Assembly (NCBI GenBank): GCA_025353485.1 | Contig: JANXQO010000068.1 | Span: 1-38,956 of the forward strand | Direction of reading: 5' to 3' | DNA from: Chitinophagales bacterium | GTDB taxonomy: Bacteria > Bacteroidota > Bacteroidia > Chitinophagales > Chitinophagaceae | DNA: 38,956 nucleotides | In this document: one piece after another, positions 7,402-14,803 of the stretch | How positions within the stretch are numbered: the stretch's first letter is position 1 | Layout: each line of letters starts with the position of its first letter | Notes under the pieces: model-generated | What the model saw: only the letters and a program-made list of their open reading frames with translations | Told to the model about the DNA's origin: nothing | Databases searched by the model: none | Program-made: the position numbers and the translations under genes

Positions 7402-9468
7402 TCAATAATCAAGCAAGGTTTTTAGAAGGGCACTAACTTTTTCAGGATTAGGTAACATTGCTTTTTCCAACCCTATATTCATTGGAACTGCAGGTAAATT
7501 TAATGCTCCCAAAACTTCAACAGGCGCATCTAAAAATCTAAAACACTCTTTTGAAATTCTCCCAGCAAGCGCTTCTGCAAATGAATTGTTTTGTTGCTCT
7601 TCAGTTAGTACCAAACACTTTCCGTGTTTTTTTACTGAAGAAAAAATTAATGCTTCATCTAAAGGAAACAAAGTTCTCAGGTCAACAATTTCAATTTGTT
7701 CTTTAAAATTTTTGGCTGCTGCTTTAGCCCAGTACACTCCCATTCCATACGTTATTATGCAGGCTGTTTCGCCGCTTTTTATTTTATCATCTGAGGCATG
7801 CAAAACAATATTTGCTTTGCCCAATGGTAAGATATAATCTTTTGCAGGCTCTATTGATTTTGCTTCTTCAGTGCCGGGAACTTTACTCCAGTACAATCCT
7901 TTATGCTCCAGCATAATTACAGGATTGGGATCGAGGAAGGCGGCCTTCATTAATCCCTTCATATCAGCAGCATTTGAAGGGTAAATAATTTTGATTCCTT
8001 TGATAGAAAGCAATGTTGTTTCAACACAGCCACTATGATAAGGGCCACCGCCGCCATAAGCGCCAACGGGAACACGAATAACTGTTTGAACAGGAAATTT
8101 TCCGCAGCTTAAATAACAGCTCTTGGAAATTTCTGTAACCAGTTGATTTATTCCCGGGTAAATATAATCACCGAACTGAACCTCAACAATTGGTTTTAAA
8201 CCAACCGCACACATACCCACTGTGGAACCGATAATGTATGCTTCCTGTATGGCAGTATTAAAAACCCGATGGTCACCAAATTGTTCTGCAAGTGTAGCAG
8301 CTTCCCTAAAAACCCCACCCAGCCTGCGCCCTACGTCCTGACCATACAATACTGCTTCCGGATATTCTTCCATTATTTCTCTTATGGCAAAGAGGGCCGC
8401 ATCAACCATTATTATTTTTTCTCTTCCCAAAGGAGTTCGTTCGCCATTTTCTTCAGTAACAGGAGTTGGAACAAAAATGTGTTCTGCAACTTTTAAAGGG
8501 TCGGGTTCAGGTGCATTGGTAGCTAGTAAAAATTGTTTCTCAACTTCTTCTTTTGTTTCGTCTTCAATTTTCTTTAGCTCCTCTTTTGAGATTCCAATAT
8601 CAATTAATTTTTTGAGAAGTTTTGGATTGGGATCATCTATAAAATGTTTATCAAGATCTTCCTGTGTTCTGTAAAATTCTTTTCTTACACCACTGGTATG
8701 ATGGCCAAGCAGCGGCACTTTCGCATGAACTAAAAATGGTTTGCGATGGTCTCTTACTTCTTTCACAACATTTTTCATTACCTCATAACTCTGTAAAAAA
8801 TCACTGCCATCAATACTTAAACGCTGCAAGCCTTTAAAACCTTTTGCAAATTGAGAAGCGTTCATTGTTCGTGCCTCTTCTGCGGTTACGCTGATGCCCC
8901 AGTTATTATCCTGTACCAAATAAATTATGGGCAATTGTTTTAAAACTGCAAATTGAAATGCTTCACTTACTTCGCCTTCTGTAACGCTTGCATCGCCGAG
9001 AGAACAAACAACTACAGGTGGCTCTCCATCATCACCATTTCTATAAAGAGAAGATTTTATATTCTCCAAAAATTGAATGCCTTGTGCAATCCCCGTTGTT
9101 GGAATTGCCTGCATACCTGTTGCGCTGCTTTGATGAATGATTTGCGGGTTATCATCTCCACGATAATTTGGATGAGAATAATATTCACGACCCCCGGTAA
9201 AAATATCATCTCCTTTTGCAAGCAACTGTAACATCAACTCATAAGGGGTAAAGCCCAAACCTAATAACATGCTTTCATCGCGATAGTAGGGACTAATATA
9301 GTCGCAGGGCAACAGGTTAAATGCGGTTGCTAACTGAATAGCCTCATGCCCGCGGGAGGTTGAATGAACGTATTTACATATCTGCCTGTTAGCTTCGTAA
9401 GTATCTGCCATTGCTTTTGCAGTACACATCAGGCGGTAAGCTTTTAAAAGAATTTCCGAACCAATCAT
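7402..9468 (-). CDS. Fused alpha/beta E1 of a 2-oxoacid dehydrogenase (branched-chain/pyruvate type)
   Basis: 688 residues combining both E1 chains. The alpha half (1 to about 340) has the thiamine diphosphate motif GDASVTEGE (158-166) through DNNW (187-190) and the RGHEA and HHTSGVRKEFYR segments. The beta half starts near REKIIMVDAALFAI and has LYGQDVGRRLGGVFREA, QEAYIIGSTVGMCAVGLKPI and the transketolase C-terminal domain. It decarboxylates a 2-oxoacid and passes the acyl group to an E2 lipoyl arm; branched-chain oxoacids are the best guess. No E2/E3 lies beside it. ATG 9468 is preceded by TAATTTCG, a weak -7 box. The linker between halves is charged and flexible. Confidence 0.9.
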   Translation of the reverse strand: MIGSEILLKAYRLMCTAKAMADTYEANRQICKYVHSTSRGHEAIQLATAFNLLPCDYISPYYRDESMLLGLGFTPYELMLQLLAKGDDIFTGGREYYSHPNYRGDDNPQIIHQSSATGMQAIPTTGIAQGIQFLENIKSSLYRNGDDGEPPVVVCSLGDASVTEGEVSEAFQFAVLKQLPIIYLVQDNNWGISVTAEEARTMNASQFAKGFKGLQRLSIDGSDFLQSYEVMKNVVKEVRDHRKPFLVHAKVPLLGHHTSGVRKEFYRTQEDLDKHFIDDPNPKLLKKLIDIGISKEELKKIEDETKEEVEKQFLLATNAPEPDPLKVAEHIFVPTPVTEENGERTPLGREKIIMVDAALFAIREIMEEYPEAVLYGQDVGRRLGGVFREAATLAEQFGDHRVFNTAIQEAYIIGSTVGMCAVGLKPIVEVQFGDYIYPGINQLVTEISKSCYLSCGKFPVQTVIRVPVGAYGGGGPYHSGCVETTLLSIKGIKIIYPSNAADMKGLMKAAFLDPNPVIMLEHKGLYWSKVPGTEEAKSIEPAKDYILPLGKANIVLHASDDKIKSGETACIITYGMGVYWAKAAAKNFKEQIEIVDLRTLFPLDEALIFSSVKKHGKCLVLTEEQQNNSFAEALAGRISKECFRFLDAPVEVLGALNLPAVPMNIGLEKAMLPNPEKVSALLKTLLDY

Positions 9469-9525
9469 GGCAACGAAATTACGGGAAGAAGTGTGAGAAG
9501 CTATAGGATTAACTCTTAATTTTCT

Positions 9526-9533
9526 TAACTTTG
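9526..9533 (+). promoter_or_regulatory. -7 box for the first toxin-antitoxin operon
   Basis: TAACTTTG matches TAnnTTTG and lies 7 bases before the ATG at 9541, implying a nearly leaderless transcript. Confidence 0.4.
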
Positions 9534-9540
9534 AAACACC

Positions 9541-9747
9541 ATGAAAGTATTACTAGATATAAAAGATAATAAAGTTGTACACCTGATAGAAGTGCTGAAA
9601 GGACTTTCCTATGTAAAGACTAAACCACTTGCTGATGAAAAGAGTTTGCGGATGGAAGAAATAAAAGAAGCCGTTGAATATCTTAAGCTGGTACGTAAAG
9701 GGAACCTCAAAGCCCGTCCTGCTAAAGAACTGTTAGATGAACTATAA
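9541..9747 (+). CDS. Antitoxin-like protein of a degraded RelE-type module
   Basis: 68 residues (MKVLLDIKDNKVVHLIEVLK to ARPAKELLDEL), acidic and helix-rich with a C-terminal PAKELLDEL typical of Bacteroidota antitoxins that precede RelE/ParE toxins. The next frame begins at 9737, inside this gene (11-base overlap), a coupling typical of type II toxin-antitoxin pairs. That downstream toxin is cut short, so this antitoxin is now an orphan unless it cross-neutralises the toxin at 10043. Family assignment rests on size, context and overlap. Confidence 0.6.
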   Translation: MKVLLDIKDNKVVHLIEVLKGLSYVKTKPLADEKSLRMEEIKEAVEYLKLVRKGNLKARPAKELLDEL

Positions 9748-9838
9748 TGTTCTTTCCATACCGCCATTTGATAAGCAACTTAAACGACTGGTAAAAAAAA
9801 CTAAAATATTTCAATATGAATACTGCCAAATCTGTTGA
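9737..9838 (+). pseudogene. Truncated RelE/ParE-like toxin (N-terminal remnant)
   Basis: The frame begins MNYNVLSIPPFDKQLKRLVKK, which looks like the start of a Bacteroidota RelE/ParE-family toxin (IPPFDKQLKRLxKK is a usual opening). The likeness stops after about 21 residues, and the frame ends at 9836-9838 after 33. The rest of the toxin (60-80 residues) is absent, and a second module's antitoxin begins at 9816. A deletion that joined two toxin-antitoxin modules is the simplest reading. Confidence 0.55.
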
Positions 9839-10046
9839 TAAAGAAATTACAGAATACCTATGCCTGCTAAATCCCCGACAAAAAAAAACAGTGCTTTCCG
9901 TTGTAAAAAACTTTGCCGAAGAGCAGAAAGACTGGTGGGATGAAATTAGTAAAGAACAACAGTTGGCAATTGATGAATCTCTTGCGGAAATGAAGGCAGG
10001 CAAACTCACACCTCATGCTGAAGTGCTGAAAAAGTATTGCAAATGA
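9816..10046 (+). CDS. Antitoxin of an intact type II toxin-antitoxin pair
   Basis: 76 residues, acidic and helical (KSVDKEITEYLCLLNPRQ ... KDWWDEISKEQQLAIDESL ... HAEVLKKYCK). The segment WWDEISKEQQLAIDESLAEMKAGKLTPHAEV matches the pattern of small antitoxins ending in L-x-P-H-x-E-V that precede ParE/RelE toxins in Bacteroidota. Its stop overlaps the toxin start as ATGA (10043-10046). It probably binds and neutralises the toxin and represses the operon. Confidence 0.7.
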   Translation: MNTAKSVDKEITEYLCLLNPRQKKTVLSVVKNFAEEQKDWWDEISKEQQLAIDESLAEMKAGKLTPHAEVLKKYCK

Positions 10047-10351
10047 ATGAAATAACCAGCATTCAATGGACTGACAAGGCTAAATTTACTTTCAACAACA
10101 TTATACTTTACCTGCAAAAGGAATGGACTGAAAAGGAGGTTTTCAAATTTATCAGTCGCACTAATGAAGTGTTAGATACATTAAAACGTTATCCTGAAAT
10201 GTGCCGTTCTTCTCAAAGAAGAAAAAATGTAAGGATAGCAATTCTTGATAAACATACTCAAATGATTTATCATTTTAAATCCCGCAAAAGACAATTAGAA
10301 ATTTTATTATTCTGGAATCCTAAACAAAACCCTGATAAATTTAAATATTAA
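10043..10351 (+). CDS. RelE/ParE-family toxin
   Basis: 102 residues from ATG 10043; the TTG at 10037 only adds two residues. It has the layout of the ParE/RelE superfamily: an N-terminal IQWTDKAKFTFNNIILYL helix, EVFKFISRTNEVLDTLKRYPEM, basic strand SQRRKNVRIAILDKHTQMIYHF and C-terminal RQLEILLFWNPKQNP, a typical 'DxRxNP'-like end. Members either block gyrase (ParE) or cut mRNA on ribosomes (RelE); the sequence does not decide between them. Coupled to its antitoxin by an ATGA overlap. Confidence 0.75.
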   Translation: MNEITSIQWTDKAKFTFNNIILYLQKEWTEKEVFKFISRTNEVLDTLKRYPEMCRSSQRRKNVRIAILDKHTQMIYHFKSRKRQLEILLFWNPKQNPDKFKY

Positions 10352-10506
10352 TAAGTTTTTGCCGTTGGTCGGAGACTATATGGTGGCTCTTACTGGTGCT
10401 GGTTATGCTTGGGTTAACGGGTGGACGAATACCTACTAAGGCAAGGAAATTAAATTACACTAGTTTGATTGAAGTTTCAAGAGATTCTGCTAAGTCAGAA
10501 AATGAA
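10352..10506. other. Spacer with a short open frame but no supported gene
   Basis: The 155 bases between the toxin and the lipoprotein hold a 19-residue frame at 10380-10439 (MVALTGAGYAWVNGWTNTY). It is unusually rich in G, W and Y and might be the end of a lost gene. There is too little to call it. Confidence 0.2.
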
Positions 10507-10908
10507 TTATTGTCTTGAGAAAGTTGTGATTTCAATCGGATAGGTTCCTGACGGTGTTGATATTACTAATGTTTTACAATCAAAACTTTTTACGGTAGCT
10601 ATGCTTCCATCTATAGTCATTGAATTTCCCTTTAAACTCCAAGTTCCATTAGGACGAGTACCACAAACTAATACTCCATCTGTCCACGTGTATTTGCCAT
10701 CATATTTTAAAGTAAGAATGTCATCCCTATCACAGGGTTGCTCTCTAGCTAATTCATCAATTACTGGACTATTAGCTGTAGCTTGATAAGTGTCTGCAGT
10801 TCTAATATAGGCTCCTACAATTGTCGTTGATGATAAAGTGCAATTACTATTGCTATCACTCTTTTTGCAACTGGATGAAAATAATAAAGTTACTAAGGGT
10901 AAAATCAT
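10507..10908 (-). CDS. Small lipocalin-like lipoprotein with an unusual start
   Basis: About 133 residues from ATG 10908. LLFSSSCKK is a lipobox-type end of a signal peptide, so the protein is probably lipid-anchored. The mature part has paired strands and GTWSLKGNSMTIDG, as in small Bacteroidota lipocalin-like proteins; ligand unknown. Reading upstream in frame gives TTG (10911), ACA, AAA, AAA, ATA (10923-10921). With ATA as start the N-terminus would be the normal basic signal sequence (M)KKTLMILPLVTLLF. Either ATA or TTG starts translation, or an ATG has mutated. It faces the XRE regulator across a perfect palindrome. Confidence 0.6.
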   Translation of the reverse strand: MILPLVTLLFSSSCKKSDSNSNCTLSSTTIVGAYIRTADTYQATANSPVIDELAREQPCDRDDILTLKYDGKYTWTDGVLVCGTRPNGTWSLKGNSMTIDGSIATVKSFDCKTLVISTPSGTYPIEITTFSRQ

Positions 10909-10965
10909 CAATGTTTTTTTTATAAAAATAATTTTAGTAGTTTTTGATAAAGCTAAATAAAATCT

Positions 10966-10989
10966 ATTGTAAACCTATTAGTTTACAAT
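10966..10989. promoter_or_regulatory. Perfect inverted repeat, candidate operator for the XRE regulator
   Basis: ATTGTAAAC (10966-10974) and GTTTACAAT (10981-10989) are exact reverse complements with a six-base spacer. The site lies between the divergent lipoprotein and XRE genes, 26 bases before the XRE ATG. The 9+6+9 geometry suits a dimeric HTH repressor. A T-rich flank follows, so a hairpin role is possible but less likely in a divergent spacer. Confidence 0.6.
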
Positions 10990-11015
10990 AAATTTTTTAA
11001 TTTGGTCAACCTTGC

Positions 11016-11252
11016 ATGCCTCATTTAGAGGCAATGTCTAAAGATGTTTATCTTAAAAAATTGGGTAAAAACATAACTCGTTTAAGAGAACTCTCTGGTA
11101 TTAGCCAAACTGAATTAGCCTTGCGGTGTGATAAAGACAGGCAAAGTTTAAATCGCTTAGAAAAGGGAAGAATTAATCCATCTATTTTTTATCTTTTGGA
11201 AATCGCTACAGAATTGAAAGTGCATGTAAAAGAATTAATTGATTTTGAATAA
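11016..11252 (+). CDS. XRE-family HTH transcriptional regulator
   Basis: 78 residues, essentially a single HTH_3 domain: LGKNITRLRELSGISQTELA, then CDKDRQSLNRLEKGRINPS and FYLLEIATELKVHVKEL, matching the five-helix Cro/C1 fold, with recognition helix near DRQSLNRLE. The start may be ATG 11016 or ATG 11034 (MSKDVYLKK), the latter giving a more typical N-terminus. The upstream perfect palindrome suggests autoregulation and control of the divergent lipoprotein. It resembles orphan Bacteroidota regulators in accessory regions. Confidence 0.85.
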   Translation: MPHLEAMSKDVYLKKLGKNITRLRELSGISQTELALRCDKDRQSLNRLEKGRINPSIFYLLEIATELKVHVKELIDFE

Positions 11253-11257
11253 TTTTT

Positions 11258-11499
11258 CTACTTTACTTTACCAACTCTTCTTCCTTCTAAAATTTTGTAA
11301 AATGAACGGCTTCTTATTTCATCGAGGGTGAGGCCAGTTATGAGTGCTTCTTCTTTAGTAATGGCGCCGCAGTTCATGGCTTTGAGAAAGAAGTTAAGCA
11401 AGCCCTGACCTGTGGCCGCATCGTCGAAAATGTCACCTGTTAGTGTAGATATTGCGGCACGGTCAACAAAAGTTTTTTGGTTTATGAATTTTGCAAAAT
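11258..11499 (-). pseudogene. C-terminal remnant of an unrecognised protein
   Basis: On the minus strand a frame ending at TAG (11260-11258) reads for about 80 codons: AKFINQKTFVDRAAISTLTG, then GQGLLNFFLKAMNCGAITKE, then EALITGLTLDEIRSRSFYKI and LEGRRVGKVK. It is regular and protein-like but has no ATG at its beginning and runs back into the rpsT terminator. I do not recognise the family. The rest of the 11253-11549 interval holds only the terminator. Confidence 0.45.
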
Positions 11500-11527
11500 A
11501 AAAAAGCGTCCCGGTTAAAGACGCTTT
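11499..11527 (-). terminator. Intrinsic terminator of rpsT
   Basis: AAAGCGTC (11503-11510) pairs with GACGCTTT (11520-11527). On the minus strand the hairpin is followed by a T run (A-rich at 11499-11505 on plus), about 22 bases after the rpsT stop. Confidence 0.75.
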
Positions 11528-11549
11528 TTTTATAAGAAATAAATATTTT

Positions 11550-11807
11550 TTATTTGGCTAAAGCGTTCACATTTCTTGTGAGCTTTCTTTTAAGATTTGC
11601 CGCTTTATTTTTATGGATTATTCCACGCTTTGCCAATTTATCAATCATTGATGCTACCAGAGGTAGTTTTTCTGATGCACCTTCTTTTGTATCAATTACT
11701 TTCAGATCGCGAATTGCATTACGGGTTGTTTTACCATAATAGCGGTTACGCTCTCTGCGTTTAGTTGATTGTCTTACATCTTTTTTGGTAGCTGCGTGAT
11801 TAGCCAT
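11550..11807 (-). CDS. rpsT: 30S ribosomal protein S20
   Basis: 85 residues beginning MANHAATKKDVRQSTKRRER, with NRYYGKTTRNAIRDLK and the C-terminal GIIHKNKAANLKRKLTRNVN typical of S20, which binds 16S rRNA early in 30S assembly. It is monocistronic: a strong -7 box upstream and a clear terminator downstream. It diverges from sucA. Confidence 0.97.
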   Translation of the reverse strand: MANHAATKKDVRQSTKRRERNRYYGKTTRNAIRDLKVIDTKEGASEKLPLVASMIDKLAKRGIIHKNKAANLKRKLTRNVNALAK

Positions 11808-11827
11808 GAAAATTTATTTTTTGGGTG

Positions 11828-11836
11828 GCAAAGATA
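11828..11836 (-). promoter_or_regulatory. -7 box of rpsT
   Basis: On the minus strand TATCTTTGC is an exact TAnnTTTG match followed by C, 20 bases before the rpsT ATG. It is one of the clearest promoter motifs in the window. Confidence 0.5.
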
Positions 11837-11941
11837 GGGATTCTTCACAATAAAAAGCTCTCTCTTATCAATCTTTTTACCATAGTCAGGAGTTTTATAG
11901 TCATTTTTAATGTTGCGAAAAACCGATATTTGCACATATTT

Positions 11942-14722
11942 ATGAAAGATTTCTCTTACATCACTAATTCTCATCCCGCTTACATTGAAAATCTTTATGC
12001 AGATTTTGTAAAGAATCCTGAAACTGTTGATCCTGACATTCGTAAATTTTTTGAGGGATTTGATTTTGCTGTCAACTCAGGAAGAGCAAATGCTAATGGA
12101 AGCAATAGGCTTCCATTAGTGGATACCGGGATTGCAAAAAGTGAAGTCTTTTCTGATGATGCTGCAATAAATTGGAGAAAAGAATTAGGTGCATACCGGA
12201 TGATACTTGGATATCGCAATAAAGGCCACCTGATTGCAAAAACAAACCCGATCCGTCCACGCAAAGACCGGGGCGCTAATCTTGATCCTGCTTTTTTTGG
12301 TTTTACAGAAGAAGATATGGATAAAAATTTACAGGCAGGTAACCTGATCGGGATAGGCACAACAACACTTCGGAACATCATTAAGCATCTTCAGAAATGC
12401 TACGCCCATCATGTAGGTATTGAATTTAAATACATCAGTGATCAAAAAAAAATTGATTGGTTAACTAATGAAATAGAAAAGAATTTTTCAAATCCTGTTT
12501 CATTGGAAAAAAAGAAAAGAATTTTAGAAAAATTGAATCAGGGTGTGATGTTTGAAAAATTCCTTCACACAAAATATATCGGACAAAAAAGATTTTCACT
12601 GGAAGGCGGTGAAACTACAATACCTGCACTGGATGCAATCATTAATACTGCTGCTGATTATAACGTACAGGAAATGGTGATTGGCATGGCTCACCGCGGT
12701 AGGTTGAATATTCTGGCAAATATCCTGGGTAAAACATACGAGCAAATTTTCAGTGAATTTGAAGGAACTGCTAAGGTGGATCAAACAATGGGGACCGGCG
12801 ATGTAAAATATCATCTTGGATTTGGAAGTGAAGTAACAACAATGAACGGTAAATCCATCCATCTGAAATTAATGCCGAATCCATCCCACCTGGAAGCAGT
12901 GGATCCTGTGGTTGTGGGATTTGCAAGAGCAAAGGCTGACGTGTTGTATGAAAGTAACTTTAATAAAATCTTACCAATATTAATTCACGGTGATGCATCA
13001 CTGGCAGGGGAAGGTGTAGTGTATGAAGTTTTGCAGATGAGTGCTTTAAAAGGCTACTATACCGGCGGCACCATTCATTTTGTAATCAACAACCAGATAG
13101 GTTTTACAACAGATTTTGATGATGCCAGAAGTTCTGACTATTGCACATCTCTGGCTGCAGCCATACAAGCTCCTGCGATGCATATAAATGGTGATGATCC
13201 GGAAGCAGTAGTAAAGTGTGTTGAAATGGCAACACATTACCGGCAGGAATTTAATTCAGATATTTTTATTGATATGGTATGTTATCGCCGTCACGGCCAC
13301 AATGAAGGTGATGATCCCAAGTTTACACAACCTCATTTGTATGCATTAATAGACAAGCATGCAAATCCCAGGGAAGTGTATGTAAACTATTTGCTGCAAA
13401 ATGGTGAACCTGATGCACAGGAGCTGGCGAAAGAAATGGAAAAAAAATTCTGGAGCGATCTGCAGGAACGGCTTGATGAAGTAAAGCAAAATCCGTTGCC
13501 GTATACTTACCAACAGCCTGAAATATGGTGGAGAAATTTACGCAAGGCAACAGAGGCGGATTTCAATCAATCACCCGTGACAGCAATCAACACAGATAAT
13601 TTTAAAAAAATATTTGATGCAATGATGAAATGGCCCGATGATTTTAAGCCGTTGCGAAAAGTGGAAAAGATTATCCAGGACAAAATAAAGTTATTTGATA
13701 AAGAACAAAAGGTAGATTGGGCAACAGGCGAACTCCTGTCTTATGGAAGTTTGTTGTTGGATGGAAATGATGTACGTATGAGCGGACAGGATGTACAGCG
13801 TGGCACTTTCTCACATCGTCATGCTGTTTTAAGAGATGATAATAATGATAAAGCCTATAACAGACTGAATAATATTTTGGATGCAAAAGCTAAATTCAGA
13901 ATTTATAATTCGCTGTTAAGTGAATTTGGTGTATTGGGATTTGAATATGGTTATGGATTAGCAAATCCTAATGCTTTAGTATTGTGGGAAGCACAATTTG
14001 GTGATTTTGGTAACGAAGCACAAACAATTATTGATCAGTTTATTTCATCTGGTGAGCAAAAATGGAATCGCATGAACGGGCTGGTGATGCTATTACCCCA
14101 TGGTTACGAAGGACAGGGACCGGAGCATAGCAGCGCAAGAATGGAAAGATTTTTACAAATGTGTGCCGAGCTTAATATGGTGATTGTAAATATTACTACA
14201 GCAGCAAATTATTTTCATGCAATGCGCAGGCAAATTGCATGGCCATTTAGAAAACCTTTGATCGTTTTTTCACCAAAAGCAAATCTTCGTCACCCCGGTA
14301 GTTACAGTCATATTGATGAATTTACATCCGGAGGATTTAAAGAATTAATGGATGATAATTTTATAAAAGACCCATCTGCAGTAAAAAAAGTTTTGTTCTG
14401 CAGTGGTAAAATTTATTTTGATCTTGCAGAAAAACAACAAAAAGAAAACAGGCAGGATGTGGCCATCATCAGGCTGGAACAAATCTATCCATTACCATTA
14501 AAGCAATTGGAAGATTTGTATAAAAAATACAGTAAAGCAATTTTGTTTTGGGTGCAGGAAGAACCTTTAAACATGGGAGCAGCCTCCTTCTTATTAATGA
14601 ATTTAAAAAGCATTAATTATGGAGTGATAGGCCGCCAGCCAAGCGCTTCAACTGCTACGGGCTATTCAAAAGTTCATGCACAGGAACAGGCTGAAATAAT
14701 TGAAACAGCTTTTAGTGTTTAA
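11942..14722 (+). CDS. sucA: 2-oxoglutarate dehydrogenase E1
   Basis: 926 residues from ATG 11942; an in-frame extension to 11825 only runs through the rpsT promoter region. The N-terminus (SYITNSHPAYIENLYADFVK) is the E2-binding segment of OGDH E1. Also present: AHRGRLNILANILGK, NPSHLEAVDPVVVG, the thiamine diphosphate motif from HGDASLAGEG (about 349) to INNQIGFTT (about 382), GTFSHRHAVL, and PHGYEGQGPEHSSARMERFL. It decarboxylates 2-oxoglutarate in the TCA cycle and transfers succinyl to the lipoyl arm of SucB, encoded 81 bp downstream. GATATTTGC just before the ATG is a near-consensus -7 box. Confidence 0.96.
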   Translation: MKDFSYITNSHPAYIENLYADFVKNPETVDPDIRKFFEGFDFAVNSGRANANGSNRLPLVDTGIAKSEVFSDDAAINWRKELGAYRMILGYRNKGHLIAKTNPIRPRKDRGANLDPAFFGFTEEDMDKNLQAGNLIGIGTTTLRNIIKHLQKCYAHHVGIEFKYISDQKKIDWLTNEIEKNFSNPVSLEKKKRILEKLNQGVMFEKFLHTKYIGQKRFSLEGGETTIPALDAIINTAADYNVQEMVIGMAHRGRLNILANILGKTYEQIFSEFEGTAKVDQTMGTGDVKYHLGFGSEVTTMNGKSIHLKLMPNPSHLEAVDPVVVGFARAKADVLYESNFNKILPILIHGDASLAGEGVVYEVLQMSALKGYYTGGTIHFVINNQIGFTTDFDDARSSDYCTSLAAAIQAPAMHINGDDPEAVVKCVEMATHYRQEFNSDIFIDMVCYRRHGHNEGDDPKFTQPHLYALIDKHANPREVYVNYLLQNGEPDAQELAKEMEKKFWSDLQERLDEVKQNPLPYTYQQPEIWWRNLRKATEADFNQSPVTAINTDNFKKIFDAMMKWPDDFKPLRKVEKIIQDKIKLFDKEQKVDWATGELLSYGSLLLDGNDVRMSGQDVQRGTFSHRHAVLRDDNNDKAYNRLNNILDAKAKFRIYNSLLSEFGVLGFEYGYGLANPNALVLWEAQFGDFGNEAQTIIDQFISSGEQKWNRMNGLVMLLPHGYEGQGPEHSSARMERFLQMCAELNMVIVNITTAANYFHAMRRQIAWPFRKPLIVFSPKANLRHPGSYSHIDEFTSGGFKELMDDNFIKDPSAVKKVLFCSGKIYFDLAEKQQKENRQDVAIIRLEQIYPLPLKQLEDLYKKYSKAILFWVQEEPLNMGAASFLLMNLKSINYGVIGRQPSASTATGYSKVHAQEQAEIIETAFSV

Positions 14723-14758
14723 AAATAAATCTTGATAAAATTTCAAATAAATACCAAC

Positions 14759-14786
14759 CATAATTCATAACGCATAATTCATAACT
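14759..14786 (+). repeat. Family B heptamer array in the sucA-sucB spacer (four units)
   Basis: Read in sevens from 14759: CATAATT, CATAACG, CATAATT, CATAACT. Four units, 28 bp, the same length as the arrays in sucB and the RsmB-like gene. Confidence 0.75.
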
Positions 14787-14803
14787 TCGACAAAACCCCA
14801 TCA

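Noticed and set aside
10380-10439. Nineteen-residue Gly/Trp/Tyr-rich peptide as a bacteriocin
   Set aside because: No leader, double-glycine cleavage site, transporter or immunity gene is present; it is too short to support.
11825-11941. Extended N-terminus for SucA
   Set aside because: It runs through the rpsT promoter and has no family similarity; ATG 11942 gives the known E1 start with a near-consensus -7 box.
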